A DNA stretch of 64,000 nt from the NCBI RefSeq assembly GCF_003731765.1, contig NZ_MOAL01000003.1, positions 620,001-684,000 on the forward strand. Reading direction: 5' to 3'. This document shows, piece by piece, positions 55,748-64,000 of the stretch. This DNA comes from Pseudomonas chlororaphis. Lineage in GTDB: Bacteria > Pseudomonadota > Gammaproteobacteria > Pseudomonadales > Pseudomonadaceae. Positions within the stretch are counted from its first letter, which is position 1. Each line of letters begins with the position of its first letter. The position numbers and the translations under genes are program-made. The notes under the pieces are model-generated. The model was not told where the DNA came from and searched no databases. It saw only the letters and a list, made by a program, of their open reading frames with translations.

Positions 55748-56674
55748 TCAGCGCCCCGCCTGCCACGGCTGCCCCAGCGACACCGGCGCATACAGGCGGG
55801 TACGCAAGGCATCGCGGGACAACAGCACCAGCACCAGAATGGTCGCCACGTACGGCAGCATCGCCAGCAGGTTGGAGGGAATCGCCAGGCCCAGCCCTTG
55901 CGCCACCAGATGCAGGATGCTCGCCAGCCCGAACAGATATGCCCCGAGCAGCAAGCGCCAGACCCGCCAACTGGCGAACACCACCAGCGCCAGGGCGATC
56001 CAGCCCCGGCCGGCGCTCATGTTCTCGGCCCACATCGGCGTGTAGGCCAGGGACAGGTAGGCCCCGGCCAGGCCGGCCATGGCGCCGCCGAACAGCACCG
56101 CCAGGGTGCGTACCCGCAGCACCGGCAAACCCATGGCACTGGCGGCATCGGGGTTTTCGCCGACCGCCTGGACGATCAGCCCCAGGCGGCTTTTCAGGAT
56201 CACCCAGGCCACCAGGGCGAACAGGGCAAAGGATAGGTAGACCAGCAAGTCCTGGGCAAACAGCATGCGCCCGATCAGTGGAATGTCGCTGAGCAGGGGG
56301 ATGGCCACCGGCTCGAAACCGGCCAGGGGCTTACCGACCCAGGCCGCGCCGACAAAGCTCGACAGGCCCACGCCGAAGATGGTCAGGGCCAGACCCGTGG
56401 CCACCTGATTGGCGTTGAACACCAGGGCCACCAGGGCGAACAGCGCCGACAGCAGCATGCCCGCACACATGGCCAACAGCACCCCCAGCCACAGGTTGCC
56501 GCTGTTGAGTGCGACGATAAAACCGATCACCGCGCCAAACAGCATCATGCCTTCCTGGCCCAGGTTGAGAACGCCGCTTTTCTCGCAAATCAGTTCGCCC
56601 AGGGCCACCAACAGCAAGGGGGTGCCGCAGCGGACCATGGCGTAGAAAATATTGCTCAGCAGATCGATATCCAT
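55748..56674 (-). CDS. BMP-type ABC transporter permease (second permease)
   Basis: This 308-residue permease starts at ATG 56674. It has the branched-chain/sugar-type family elements GELICEKSGVLNLGQEGMML and VGENPDAASAMGLPVLRVR. About 8-10 helices are predicted. It should form the membrane channel with the adjacent permease. The start overlaps the stop of the upstream permease. Confidence 0.9.
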   Translation of the reverse strand: MDIDLLSNIFYAMVRCGTPLLLVALGELICEKSGVLNLGQEGMMLFGAVIGFIVALNSGNLWLGVLLAMCAGMLLSALFALVALVFNANQVATGLALTIFGVGLSSFVGAAWVGKPLAGFEPVAIPLLSDIPLIGRMLFAQDLLVYLSFALFALVAWVILKSRLGLIVQAVGENPDAASAMGLPVLRVRTLAVLFGGAMAGLAGAYLSLAYTPMWAENMSAGRGWIALALVVFASWRVWRLLLGAYLFGLASILHLVAQGLGLAIPSNLLAMLPYVATILVLVLLSRDALRTRLYAPVSLGQPWQAGR

Positions 56675-57780
56675 CACAGGGCTCCCGCGTGTACGGAGGG
56701 GGACGAGGCGCGGCGGGCCCAGCGCAGGTTCAGGCGCGGCCGATAAAGAATCAGCACATCGCTGGCCAAGAGGAAGAACAGCATCATGCCCTGGAACAAT
56801 TGGGTGATGGCCTGGGGCAGGTTGAGGCTCATTTGCGCGCTCTCGCCACCGATGTACAGCAGGGCCATCAGCAGGCTGGAAAACACGATACCGATGGGGT
56901 TCAGGCGGCCGAGAAAGGCCACGGTGATCGCCGCGTAGCCGTAGCCCGGCGAGACCTGCGGCACCAGTTGGCCAATGGGCCCGGCCACCTCGCAGACCCC
57001 GGCCAATCCGGCCAGGCCGCCGCTGATCAGCAGGGCCAGCCAGATCAGGCGCTTTTCGCGAAAACCGACAAAACCGGCGGCGCGTTTGTCCAGGCCGAGC
57101 ACTTTGATCTGAAAACCGACGAAGCTTTTCTGCAGCAGCACCCACACCGCCACCAAGGCCAGCAGGGCGAAATACACCCCGGCATGAACCCGCCCGTCTT
57201 CCATCAACAGGGGCAGGCGGCTGGCGTCGCCGAACATGGCCGATTGCGGGAAGTTGAAGCCTTCGGGGTCCTTCAGTGGTCCGTGGACGAAGTACAGCAA
57301 GAGGTTCAGGGCGATGTAGTTGAGCATGATGCTGGTGAGGATTTCATTGGCATTGAAGCGCGTGCGCAGCCAGGCGGTGAGGCCGGCCCAGGCGGCACCG
57401 GCCAGGGTGCCGACCAGCAGGATCAACACCAGGGCCCAGCGGCTTTGCAGGTCGATGATGTTCACCGCCAGGGCACTGCCGGCCAGGGCGCCGAGCAACA
57501 GTTGGCCTTCGGCGCCGATGTTCCAGATCCGCGCCTGGTAGGCCACGGCCAGCCCCAGTGCGCAGAGCAGGATGGGCAGGGCCTTGACCAGCAATTCCGA
57601 GACGCCGTACAGGTCGCTGATCGGAGCGATCAGCAGGGTGTGCAAGGTCAGCAGCGGGTCGTGACCCAGGGCGATAAACAGCAGTGAGCCGCAGCCCAGG
57701 GTCAGGACGGCAGCCAGCAGCGGCGAGCACCAAAGCATCAGGCGCGATTGCTGGCCGCGGGGTTCGAGAGAAAGCAGCAT
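56674..57780 (-). CDS. BMP-type ABC transporter permease (first permease)
   Basis: This 368-residue permease starts at MLLSLEPRGQQSRLMLWCSP. It has family elements AYQARIWNIGAEGQLLLGA, RFNANEILTSIMLNYIA and a glycine loop GYGYAAITVAFLGR. CGGAG precedes ATG 57780. The gene follows the ATPase by 11 bp and overlaps the other permease by one base. This arrangement matches PA0136-PA0138. Confidence 0.9.
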   Translation of the reverse strand: MLLSLEPRGQQSRLMLWCSPLLAAVLTLGCGSLLFIALGHDPLLTLHTLLIAPISDLYGVSELLVKALPILLCALGLAVAYQARIWNIGAEGQLLLGALAGSALAVNIIDLQSRWALVLILLVGTLAGAAWAGLTAWLRTRFNANEILTSIMLNYIALNLLLYFVHGPLKDPEGFNFPQSAMFGDASRLPLLMEDGRVHAGVYFALLALVAVWVLLQKSFVGFQIKVLGLDKRAAGFVGFREKRLIWLALLISGGLAGLAGVCEVAGPIGQLVPQVSPGYGYAAITVAFLGRLNPIGIVFSSLLMALLYIGGESAQMSLNLPQAITQLFQGMMLFFLLASDVLILYRPRLNLRWARRASSPSVHAGAL

Positions 57781-57791
57781 GTGCAGCTCCG

Positions 57792-59357
57792 TTAAACCGC
57801 CAGGGCGGAGGAGGGTTGAGGGGCATCGAACTGGCCGGCCATCCAGCCGCCGACTTCGATCAGGCTGGTGTCGGCGGTGGCCTTGAGCGGCGACAGGCGC
57901 CCGCTGCACAGGGCGGCCAGGCGATCGCTGATCTGGAACAGTTCGTCGAGGTCTTCGGAAATCACCAGGATCGCCGCGCCGGCTTCGCGCAGCGCCACCA
58001 GGGCCCGATGGATGGTGGCGGCGGCGCCGACGTCCACGCCCCAGGTTGGGTGGGCGGCCACCAGCAACTTGGGCTGCTGGAGAATTTCCCGGCCGAGGAT
58101 GAATTTCTGCAAGTTGCCGCCGGACAAGCTGCGGGCGGCGGCGTGGGTGCCAGGGGTTTTCACCCCGAAGCGGCGAATGATCTCCTGCGCCAGGGCCTCG
58201 ACCTTGCCGCGCTGGATCAGGCCGTTGCTCACCAGGCCATGCTGGAAGGCCGTGAGCAGGGCGTTATCGGCCAGGCTCAATTCAGGCACGGCGCCATGGC
58301 CCAGGCGTTCGGCGGGCACAAAGGCCAGCCCCAGCCCGCGCCGGGCATCGGCGGGTAAATGGGCGACGGGCTGGCCGGCGAAACTGACGGTCTTGGCCTC
58401 GCTGCGGTGCAAGCGCTGCTCGCCACTGAGCAGGGCCAGCAGTTCGTCCTGGCCGTTCCCGGCCACGCCGGCGATGCCGACGATTTCGCCGCTGCGTACC
58501 TGCAACTCGAGTTGATGCAGGGAGCAGCCGAACGGGTCGGGGTTGTGCCACGACAGCTTGTGCAGTTCCAGGAAGGTGTTGCCGCCAGTGACCTTCGGGT
58601 AATCGGTCATCAGCGCGGCGGCTTCACCCACCATTAACTGCGCCAACTGCCGATCCGTGCACTCGGCCGGAATGCAGTGCCCGGCCACGCGGCCGCCCCG
58701 CAGCACCGTGGCGCTGTGGCACAGGGCGCGGACTTCGGCGAGCTTGTGGCTGATAAACAGAATGCTGCAGCCCTCGCTGGCCAGGCGCCGCAGCGTGATG
58801 AACAGGTCGTCGGCCTCTTGCGGGGTCAGCACGGAGGTGGGCTCGTCGAGGATCAGCAGGCTAATGTCTTGCATCAGGCAGCGGATGATTTCCACGCGCT
58901 GGCGCTCGCCGATGGACAGGCTGTGCACCAGGCGTTCCGGTTCCAGTGGCATGCCGTAGCGCTGCGAGACTTCGCGGATTTTCGGCTCCAGTTGCTTGGG
59001 CGTACCTGCGGCGGCGCCCATGGCCAGGGCGATGTTCTGCGCCACGCTCAGGGTTTCGAACAGCGAGAAGTGCTGGAACACCATGCCGATCCCCAGGCTG
59101 CGGGCCTGGGCCGGGTTGCGCATGACCTGACGCTGGCCCTGCCAGATCAGTTCGCCCGAGTCGGCCTGGGCCACGCCGTAGATGATCTTCATCAAGGTGC
59201 TTTTGCCGGCACCGTTCTCCCCCAGCAAGGCGTGGATTTCCCCCGGCCGGATGCTCAGGTCGATGGCGTCGTTGGCCAGGCAGCCGGGGTAGCGTTTAGT
59301 GATGCGGCGCAGTTGCAGGCGCGGTGTTGGCTCGGGTTCAGGCACAGGGTTTGGCAT
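57792..59357 (-). CDS. Double-domain ABC ATPase of the BMP-type importer
   Basis: This 521-residue protein has two ABC domains. The first is complete: Walker A GENGAGKST, signature LSIGERQRVE, Walker B LLILDEPTS. The second has a shortened Walker A (GVAGNGQDEL) and signature LSGGNLQK, as is usual for RbsA-like nucleoside/sugar importer ATPases. It energises uptake of the BMP-bound ligand, probably a purine. Confidence 0.92.
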   Translation of the reverse strand: MPNPVPEPEPTPRLQLRRITKRYPGCLANDAIDLSIRPGEIHALLGENGAGKSTLMKIIYGVAQADSGELIWQGQRQVMRNPAQARSLGIGMVFQHFSLFETLSVAQNIALAMGAAAGTPKQLEPKIREVSQRYGMPLEPERLVHSLSIGERQRVEIIRCLMQDISLLILDEPTSVLTPQEADDLFITLRRLASEGCSILFISHKLAEVRALCHSATVLRGGRVAGHCIPAECTDRQLAQLMVGEAAALMTDYPKVTGGNTFLELHKLSWHNPDPFGCSLHQLELQVRSGEIVGIAGVAGNGQDELLALLSGEQRLHRSEAKTVSFAGQPVAHLPADARRGLGLAFVPAERLGHGAVPELSLADNALLTAFQHGLVSNGLIQRGKVEALAQEIIRRFGVKTPGTHAAARSLSGGNLQKFILGREILQQPKLLVAAHPTWGVDVGAAATIHRALVALREAGAAILVISEDLDELFQISDRLAALCSGRLSPLKATADTSLIEVGGWMAGQFDAPQPSSALAV

Positions 59358-59921
59358 GGCGGACTCGGGTCGCTTGGCGTTATGCCTGTGGATAAAGCAA
59401 TTTCCTGGCCAGTGAGTCAGGAAAACCTCTAGGCCGCGCTCGGCAGCGGTCCCGAGCAGGTCAGGCGCCCTGCCTAGGCGCTAAAGCCAGGCACGGGTGG
59501 GCACCACTTCAGGGCAGGGCGGAGGAAAAGGCGCCGATTAGGCCCGTTGTCGGGTGGTCAAAAAACGATCAAACGGCTGGGGGCCATACGCTGTCAGCGG
59601 CGGGTGCAGCCTTGCACGGGTTATCCACAGCTTGCTCCACAGTATTTGTGTGCAAGCGGCCCGCTCGGGCATAAGCCGGCGGGGCTTGTCTTCCAAAGGT
59701 GATAAATCGGGCTAAGCCGCTGTTTTCTTGTGGAAAAAGTCATCTCGGGAGGGCTTTGGACAAAAAATGATCAAGCCCCGCAAAGCCACGTGACAGAAGG
59801 GTTACAGGGGAATGTGCTCAGCTTATCCACAGTCGGGTGCACAGTAGATGTGGGCAAGTGTTGGAGGGGCGCCGAGGTTATGCACAGCCGGTAAGTGGTC
59901 GCGTGGACGCTGTTGGTGCGC
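59358..59921. other. Gene-free region with a cluster of DnaA-box-like sites
   Basis: This 564-bp region lies between the ABC ATPase and IMPACT-family genes and has no convincing ORF. It holds three exact TTATCCACA boxes (59621-59629 and 59823-59831 on plus; 59387-59395 on minus). Two further matches to TTWTNCACA are TTTTCCACA (minus, 59729-59737) and TTATGCACA (plus, 59878-59886). No dnaA, dnaN, gidA or rpmH gene is nearby, so this is not oriC. A DnaA-titrating or reactivating site (datA/DARS-like) is possible. Confidence 0.7.
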
Positions 59922-60503
59922 TCAGCGCTGCAAGAGAATGCGCCCACGACTCAGGTCGGCCAACTGGCTTTGCAGGGTGTCGATCTGTGCCGCGCCCAGG
60001 GCCAGCTGCAACTCCACTCCGTTGGCGGTGAAGTTTTCCGCGACCACCAGCCCGCCCAATTCGCCTACCCGCAGTTTCACCAGGGCCAGCTCACTGAAGG
60101 AGCAGGCGCAACTCAGGGGGACGCGGCTGATCAACTCGATGCGCTCGGCGCCTTGCAGGCATTTGTTGGCACTGCCGCCATAGGCTCGGGCCAGGCCGCC
60201 GGTGCCCAGTTGGATGCCGCCGTACCAGCGAATCACCAGCACGGCCACGTGATCGCAGTCCTGGGCTTCGATGGCCGCGAGCATCGGCCGCCCGGCAGTG
60301 CCGCCGGGCTCGCCGTCGTCACTGCTGCGGTACTGGTCGGCCAGCTTCCAGGCCCAGCAGTTGTGTGAGGCATTGAGGTCGCTGTGCTGCTCGATAAACG
60401 CCTGGGCTTCAGCGGGGCTGGTGATGGGCGCGGCGAGGGCGATGAAACGGCTTTTGCGAATTTCTTCGCGGTATTCGCAAAGGCCGACAAGGGTAAAGGG
60501 CAT
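59922..60503 (-). CDS. IMPACT/YigZ-family protein (UPF0029)
   Basis: This 193-residue protein has the Impact N-terminal domain (SRFIALAAPITSPAEAQAFI, HNCWAWKL, GEPGGTAGRPML, VIRWYGGIQLGTGGLARAYG) and the DUF1949 C-terminal part. The family is related to translation and ribosome-associated proteins. ATG 60503 fits the conserved N-terminus. It lies downstream of the TetR gene by 13 bp. Confidence 0.88.
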   Translation of the reverse strand: MPFTLVGLCEYREEIRKSRFIALAAPITSPAEAQAFIEQHSDLNASHNCWAWKLADQYRSSDDGEPGGTAGRPMLAAIEAQDCDHVAVLVIRWYGGIQLGTGGLARAYGGSANKCLQGAERIELISRVPLSCACSFSELALVKLRVGELGGLVVAENFTANGVELQLALGAAQIDTLQSQLADLSRGRILLQR

Positions 60504-60516
60504 GGGCGCGGATCTT

Positions 60517-61179
60517 TTACAGGGCGGGGGTGAGGCCACAGCCTTTGAGGATGATGCGGATCAGGTTGTTGCCCGCGTCTTCCATGTCTTGCTTGGTCAG
60601 CTTGCTGCGTCCGGTGACGCGGCAGATCTGTGTGGCGAAGTCGGCGTAATGCTGGGTGCTGCCCCACAGCAGGAAGATCAGGTGCACCGGGTCGACGGGG
60701 TCCATTTTGCCGGCGTCGATCCAGGCCTGGAACACGGCGGCGCGACCCTGGAACCAAGTGCGGTAGTCCTGGCTGAAATACTCGCTCAGGCATTCACCGC
60801 CGCTGATGATTTCCATGGCGAAGATGCGCGAGGCCTGGGGTTGGCGCCGGGAGAATTCCATCTTGGCGCGGATGTAGCGCGACAGGGCTTCGGCAGGATC
60901 GTCGTCAGCGCTGAGGTGGTTGAAGGTGCTGTCCCACAACTCGATGATGTTGCTCAGCACCGCCACGTACAGCCCCAGTTTATTGGTGAAGTAGTAGTGC
61001 AGGTTGGCTTTGGGCAGGCCAGCGTTCTGCGCGATGGTGTTCATGCTGGTGCCTTTGAAACCGTGACGGGCGAACTCGTCTTCGGCGGCCTGGAGAATGG
61101 CTTCTTCGTTCTTTTGACGAATGCGGCTGGCGGGTTTACCGGAGTGAGCGCCTGCGTGGGCTGGGACTTCAAAGGTCAT
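60517..61179 (-). CDS. TetR-family regulator, RutR-like
   Basis: This 220-residue protein has a TetR HTH (GFKGTSMNTIAQNAGLPKAN, LHYYFTNK) and a C-terminal domain strongly like E. coli RutR: YIRAKMEFSRRQPQASRIFA and LIFLLWGSTQHYADFA. RutR senses uracil/thymine and regulates pyrimidine and purine genes. ATG 61179 is preferred over ATG 61185 because GGAA is better spaced. It lies downstream of the purine permease and may control it. Confidence 0.85.
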   Translation of the reverse strand: MTFEVPAHAGAHSGKPASRIRQKNEEAILQAAEDEFARHGFKGTSMNTIAQNAGLPKANLHYYFTNKLGLYVAVLSNIIELWDSTFNHLSADDDPAEALSRYIRAKMEFSRRQPQASRIFAMEIISGGECLSEYFSQDYRTWFQGRAAVFQAWIDAGKMDPVDPVHLIFLLWGSTQHYADFATQICRVTGRSKLTKQDMEDAGNNLIRIILKGCGLTPAL

Positions 61180-61266
61180 GGACATTTCCGAGCTGGTCTG
61201 TGGGTGCAACCAGTGCGTTGATAGCGCACCCACAACAATCCGACAAGCCTTAAGGCGACAAAAGCG

Positions 61267-62661
61267 TCAAAGGGGTTTCGCCGTGTCGCTTTCGAAGGCG
61301 GTGTTTGCGTCAGGCGCGGCCGCCTTGGCCTCCGGCAATAGCAGGCACATGAAGATTGCGGTGAGCCCGCCGCTGGTGATCGCCGAGTCGAACAGGTTCT
61401 GCACCACCTTGGGCAACAGGTGCAGCAGGTTGGGTTGCGCCGCGATGCCCAGGCCGACCCCGAAGGAGGTGGCGATGATCAACATGCTGCGGCGGTCCAG
61501 GGGCGCCTGGGCGAGGATGCGCACGCCGGCGGCGGCGACGCTGCCGAACATCACCAGGGTCGCGCCGCCCAGCACTGGCTTGGGGATTTGCTGCAGCACT
61601 GCGCCGATCAACGGGAACAGGCCGAGGCAGAACAGGATCAGGCCGATGTACAGGCCGACGTAGCGGCTGGCCACGCCGGTCAACTGAATCACCCCGTTGT
61701 TTTGCGCAAAGGTGGTGTTGGGGAAGGCGCTGAAGGTGGCGGCGATCATGCAACTGACGCCATCCCCGAGAACGCCGCCCTTGAGCCGGCTTATATAAGA
61801 GGGGCCGCTGATGGGCTTGCGGGCGAGCATGCAGTTGGCGGTCAGGTCGCCGACGGTTTCGATGGTGCTGATGAGGTAGATCAGTGCCACCGGGAGGAAG
61901 GCCGTCCAGTCGAAATTGAAACCGAACTTGAAGGGAATCGGTACGCTCACCAGGGGCAGGTCGGGCAGGGCGTGTGGCACCAGCTTGCCGCTGAACCAGG
62001 CCGCGAGGCTGCCCAGGGCCAGACCGATGATGATGGCCGATAGGCGCACCCAGGGCGTATTGCTGCGGTTGAGCAGGATGATGGTCAGGAGCACGAACAC
62101 CCCCAGCGCCAGATTGCCCGGAGCGCCGAAGTCCGGGGCATTGAAGCCGCCGCCCAGGTCGGTGATGCCGACCTTGATCAGGCTGACCCCGATCAGGGTG
62201 ATGACGATGCCAGTCACCAGCGGTGTGATGACTCGGCGCAGTTGCCCGATAAAACGGCTGAGGACGATTTGCACCGCCGCGCCGAAAAAGCATACGCCGA
62301 AGATCATTGCCAGGATGTCCTCCGGGCTGCCTCCACGTTGCTTGACCAGGAACCCGGCTGAGAGCACGGCGCCCAGGAAGGCGAAGCTGGTGCCTTGCAG
62401 GCAGATCATCCCGGCGCCGATGCCGAACGGCCGTCGCGCCTGGATAAAGGTACCGACCCCCGACACCATCAGCGCCATGCTGATCAGGTAGGGCAAGTGA
62501 GCGCTCAGGCCCAGGGCCGAACCGATCACCAGCGGCGGAGTGATGATGCCGACGAATGCCGCTAGTACGTGTTGCAGGGCGGCGAGGGTGGCGGCGGCGG
62601 GTTTGGGACGATCATCGAGGCCGTAAATCAGGTCGCTGGAGCTGGGGTCTTCTGCGTGCAT
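61267..62661 (-). CDS. NCS2-family purine permease (xanthine/uric acid type)
   Basis: This 464-residue permease has about 14 helices. It has the NCS2 motif NNGVIQLTGVASRYVG (TFAQNNGV), close to XanQ/UacT-type xanthine or urate transporters, plus STIETVGDLTANCML. It imports a purine by proton symport. It starts at MHAEDPSSS. The RutR-like gene follows on the same strand after 87 bp. Confidence 0.9.
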   Translation of the reverse strand: MHAEDPSSSDLIYGLDDRPKPAAATLAALQHVLAAFVGIITPPLVIGSALGLSAHLPYLISMALMVSGVGTFIQARRPFGIGAGMICLQGTSFAFLGAVLSAGFLVKQRGGSPEDILAMIFGVCFFGAAVQIVLSRFIGQLRRVITPLVTGIVITLIGVSLIKVGITDLGGGFNAPDFGAPGNLALGVFVLLTIILLNRSNTPWVRLSAIIIGLALGSLAAWFSGKLVPHALPDLPLVSVPIPFKFGFNFDWTAFLPVALIYLISTIETVGDLTANCMLARKPISGPSYISRLKGGVLGDGVSCMIAATFSAFPNTTFAQNNGVIQLTGVASRYVGLYIGLILFCLGLFPLIGAVLQQIPKPVLGGATLVMFGSVAAAGVRILAQAPLDRRSMLIIATSFGVGLGIAAQPNLLHLLPKVVQNLFDSAITSGGLTAIFMCLLLPEAKAAAPDANTAFESDTAKPL

Positions 62662-62793
62662 GGGCTTGGAACTCGGGGCTGTCGGTTCAGGTGCCGATGC
62701 CTTGCAAAAAGCTGTCCAAGTGCTCAGGTTATTTTTTCGATGTTTGGGTTTTGTCCAATAAAACAAGGGGTTTTTGACCTGGCTTATGAAGTT

Positions 62794-63714
62794 TCAACGG
62801 GTGGCTTCCAGGCTTTCGAGGAAGCTTTCCAGCACCAAATGGGGGCGTCGGCCTTTACGCGTGACCGATGCCAGGCTCAGGTCGTAGAAACGCGAAGCGG
62901 GCTTGAGGGCGCGCAGCCGGCCCTGTTGCACCCAGACATTGGCGTAGTGGTCCGGCAAGTAGCCAATGTAGCGCCCGGTGAGGATCAGAAAAGCCATGCC
63001 TTCACGGTCCGAGGCGCTGGCGGTGCAGTTGAGGCGCTGGTAATGGGCCTGGATCTCTGCGGGCAGGCGAAAGGCCGGGGCGATGGCGTCCTGCTCATTG
63101 AGGCGTTGGTCCTCGAGCTGGCGGTCATCGACATAGAACAAGGGGTGCCCGACGGCGCAGTAGAGCAGCGAACGCTCGCTGTACAGCGGCTGGTATTCCA
63201 GGCCCGACAAGGCGCTGGCCTGGGGCACCACGCCGACATGCAGGCGGCCGTCGAGCACCCCTTGTTCGACTTCGTTAGGGGCGATCATGCGGATCTGGAT
63301 CTGCACATCCGGGCCGCGTTCTTTCAACTGCGCTAGGGCGTGGGTGATGCGCATGTGGGGCAGGGTCACCAGGTTGTCGGTCAGGCCGATGATCAGTTCG
63401 CCGCGCAGGTGGCGGTGCAGGCCGTTGACCTCGGTGCGGAAGGTTTCCAGTGCACTTAACAGTTGCAGCGCCGATTGATAGACCTCGCGGCCTTCCTCGG
63501 TCAGGGAGAAGCCGGCGCGACCTCGTTGGCACAGGCGCAGGCCAACCCGCTGTTCGAGGTCGCTCATTTGCTGGCTGATGGCCGAGCGGCCAATACCGAG
63601 CACGGTTTCTGCGGCGGAAAAACCACCGCATTCGACCACGCTGCGAAAAATCCGTAAGAGGCGGATATCAAAGTCGCTGACTTGGGCCAGCGGGTCGATT
63701 CGGCGAACGCTCAT
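62794..63714 (-). CDS. bauR: LysR-family regulator of beta-alanine catabolism (BauR)
   Basis: This 306-residue protein has an N-terminal winged HTH (FRSVVECGGFSAAETVLGIG, RSAISQQMSDLEQRVG) and a type 2 periplasmic-binding fold. It is divergent from bauA, as in P. aeruginosa PA0133/PA0132, where BauR activates beta-alanine genes. The 123-bp intergenic region has a low-GC core that should hold its operator. Confidence 0.85.
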   Translation of the reverse strand: MSVRRIDPLAQVSDFDIRLLRIFRSVVECGGFSAAETVLGIGRSAISQQMSDLEQRVGLRLCQRGRAGFSLTEEGREVYQSALQLLSALETFRTEVNGLHRHLRGELIIGLTDNLVTLPHMRITHALAQLKERGPDVQIQIRMIAPNEVEQGVLDGRLHVGVVPQASALSGLEYQPLYSERSLLYCAVGHPLFYVDDRQLEDQRLNEQDAIAPAFRLPAEIQAHYQRLNCTASASDREGMAFLILTGRYIGYLPDHYANVWVQQGRLRALKPASRFYDLSLASVTRKGRRPHLVLESFLESLEATR

Positions 63715-63837
63715 AGTTTAGCCATGGCCTGACTGAAGGTTATTAAAGTTGGATTTCATCGACTTTATAGCCGTGGCAACTTAGCTGCAATAACGCTTCG
63801 ATCCCGATGCCGCTCATTGCCTTGCGAGGACCTGCAC

Positions 63838-64000
63838 ATGAACATGCCCGAAACCGCTCCCCAGTCTTTGGCCAGCCAGCTCAAGCTCGACGCCCACTGG
63901 ATGCCTTACACCGCCAACCGTAACTTCCAGCGCGACCCGCGGTTGATCGTTGGCGCTGAGGGCAGTTGGCTGATCGATGACAAGGGGCGCCGGGTATATG
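63838..64000 (+). CDS. bauA: Beta-alanine--pyruvate aminotransferase (5' end only)
   Basis: The first 54 codons are visible (MNMPETAPQSLASQLKLDAH, then WMPYTANRNFQRDPR), ending at the window edge in DDKGRRVY. This opening is typical of class III omega-amino acid--pyruvate aminotransferases (PA0132, BauA), which transfer the amino group of beta-alanine to pyruvate. GCGAGGA precedes the ATG. It is divergent from bauR, supporting the assignment. Confidence 0.86.
   Translation, partial: MNMPETAPQSLASQLKLDAHWMPYTANRNFQRDPRLIVGAEGSWLIDDKGRRVY

Noticed and set aside
59358..59921. Chromosomal replication origin (oriC)
   Set aside because: DnaA boxes are present, but none of the usual oriC neighbours and no clear AT-rich unwinding region were found.
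59837..60031. Short plus-strand frames at the DnaA-box region
   Set aside because: They run into the antisense of the IMPACT-family gene and lack ribosome sites.

Overview
The window is high-GC, densely coded gammaproteobacterial chromosome. Protein families and gene order point to a Pseudomonas of the P. fluorescens type. Recalled P. aeruginosa gene orders recur in blocks: ctpL-gcbA-DUF2333-Nudix-yciH-speA (PA4844-PA4839), the Flp/Tad pilus locus with pprA/pprB (PA4293-PA4306), thiolase/FabG4/RIO kinase/cueR genes (PA4778-PA4786), and a purine block running to bauR/bauA (PA0148-PA0132). These assignments come from memory, not from a search. No tRNA, rRNA, CRISPR array, prophage or intact insertion sequence was seen. 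Repeats are limited to REP-type palindromes.

Layout. 1-7300: the N-terminal part of a CtpL-like chemoreceptor, the diguanylate cyclase GcbA, a DUF2333 protein, a Nudix hydrolase, YciH and biosynthetic arginine decarboxylase SpeA. 7400-12430: a lipoprotein esterase, a DinF-type MATE exporter, a small membrane protein, then a likely operon of MazG-like pyrophosphohydrolase, CmoM and two DUF4136 lipoproteins. 12577-27717: a complete Flp/Tad pilus locus. It has pilin (flp), prepilin peptidase (fppA), rcpC-rcpA-tadZ-tadA-tadB-tadC-tadD-DUF3613, minor pilins tadF and tadG, the PprA/PprB two-component regulators, and an extra receiver-only protein after flp. 27905-31205: a TpsB-type outer-membrane transporter and a 478-residue glycine-rich repeat lipoprotein, next to the pilus locus and possibly co-regulated with it.

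31654-43906: a MaoC/FabG4/thiolase module, a dCACHE chemoreceptor, a RIO kinase, and a copper block (copA-cueR, copZ, two CueR operators, one unassigned secreted protein), then a Bcr/CflA exporter. 44053-47928: a quinone oxidoreductase and monooxygenase pair divergent from a LysR regulator, then an MFS permease. 47990-62661: a purine salvage and catabolism neighbourhood. It holds adenine deaminase, a 2-oxoglutarate oxygenase, a BMP-family binding protein, 8-oxoguanine deaminase, a BMP-type ABC importer (two permeases and a double ATPase), a RutR-like regulator and an NCS2 purine permease. A ChaA antiporter, an SDR/MerR pair and an IMPACT-family protein are interspersed. 62794-64000: bauR and the start of bauA (beta-alanine catabolism).

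Two points stand out. A 564-bp gene-free stretch (59358-59921) carries at least five matches to the DnaA-box consensus, although nothing nearby marks the replication origin. The TpsB transporter has no classical TpsA partner and instead sits beside an unusual repeat lipoprotein whose AT-rich promoter shares a short element with the flp promoter.
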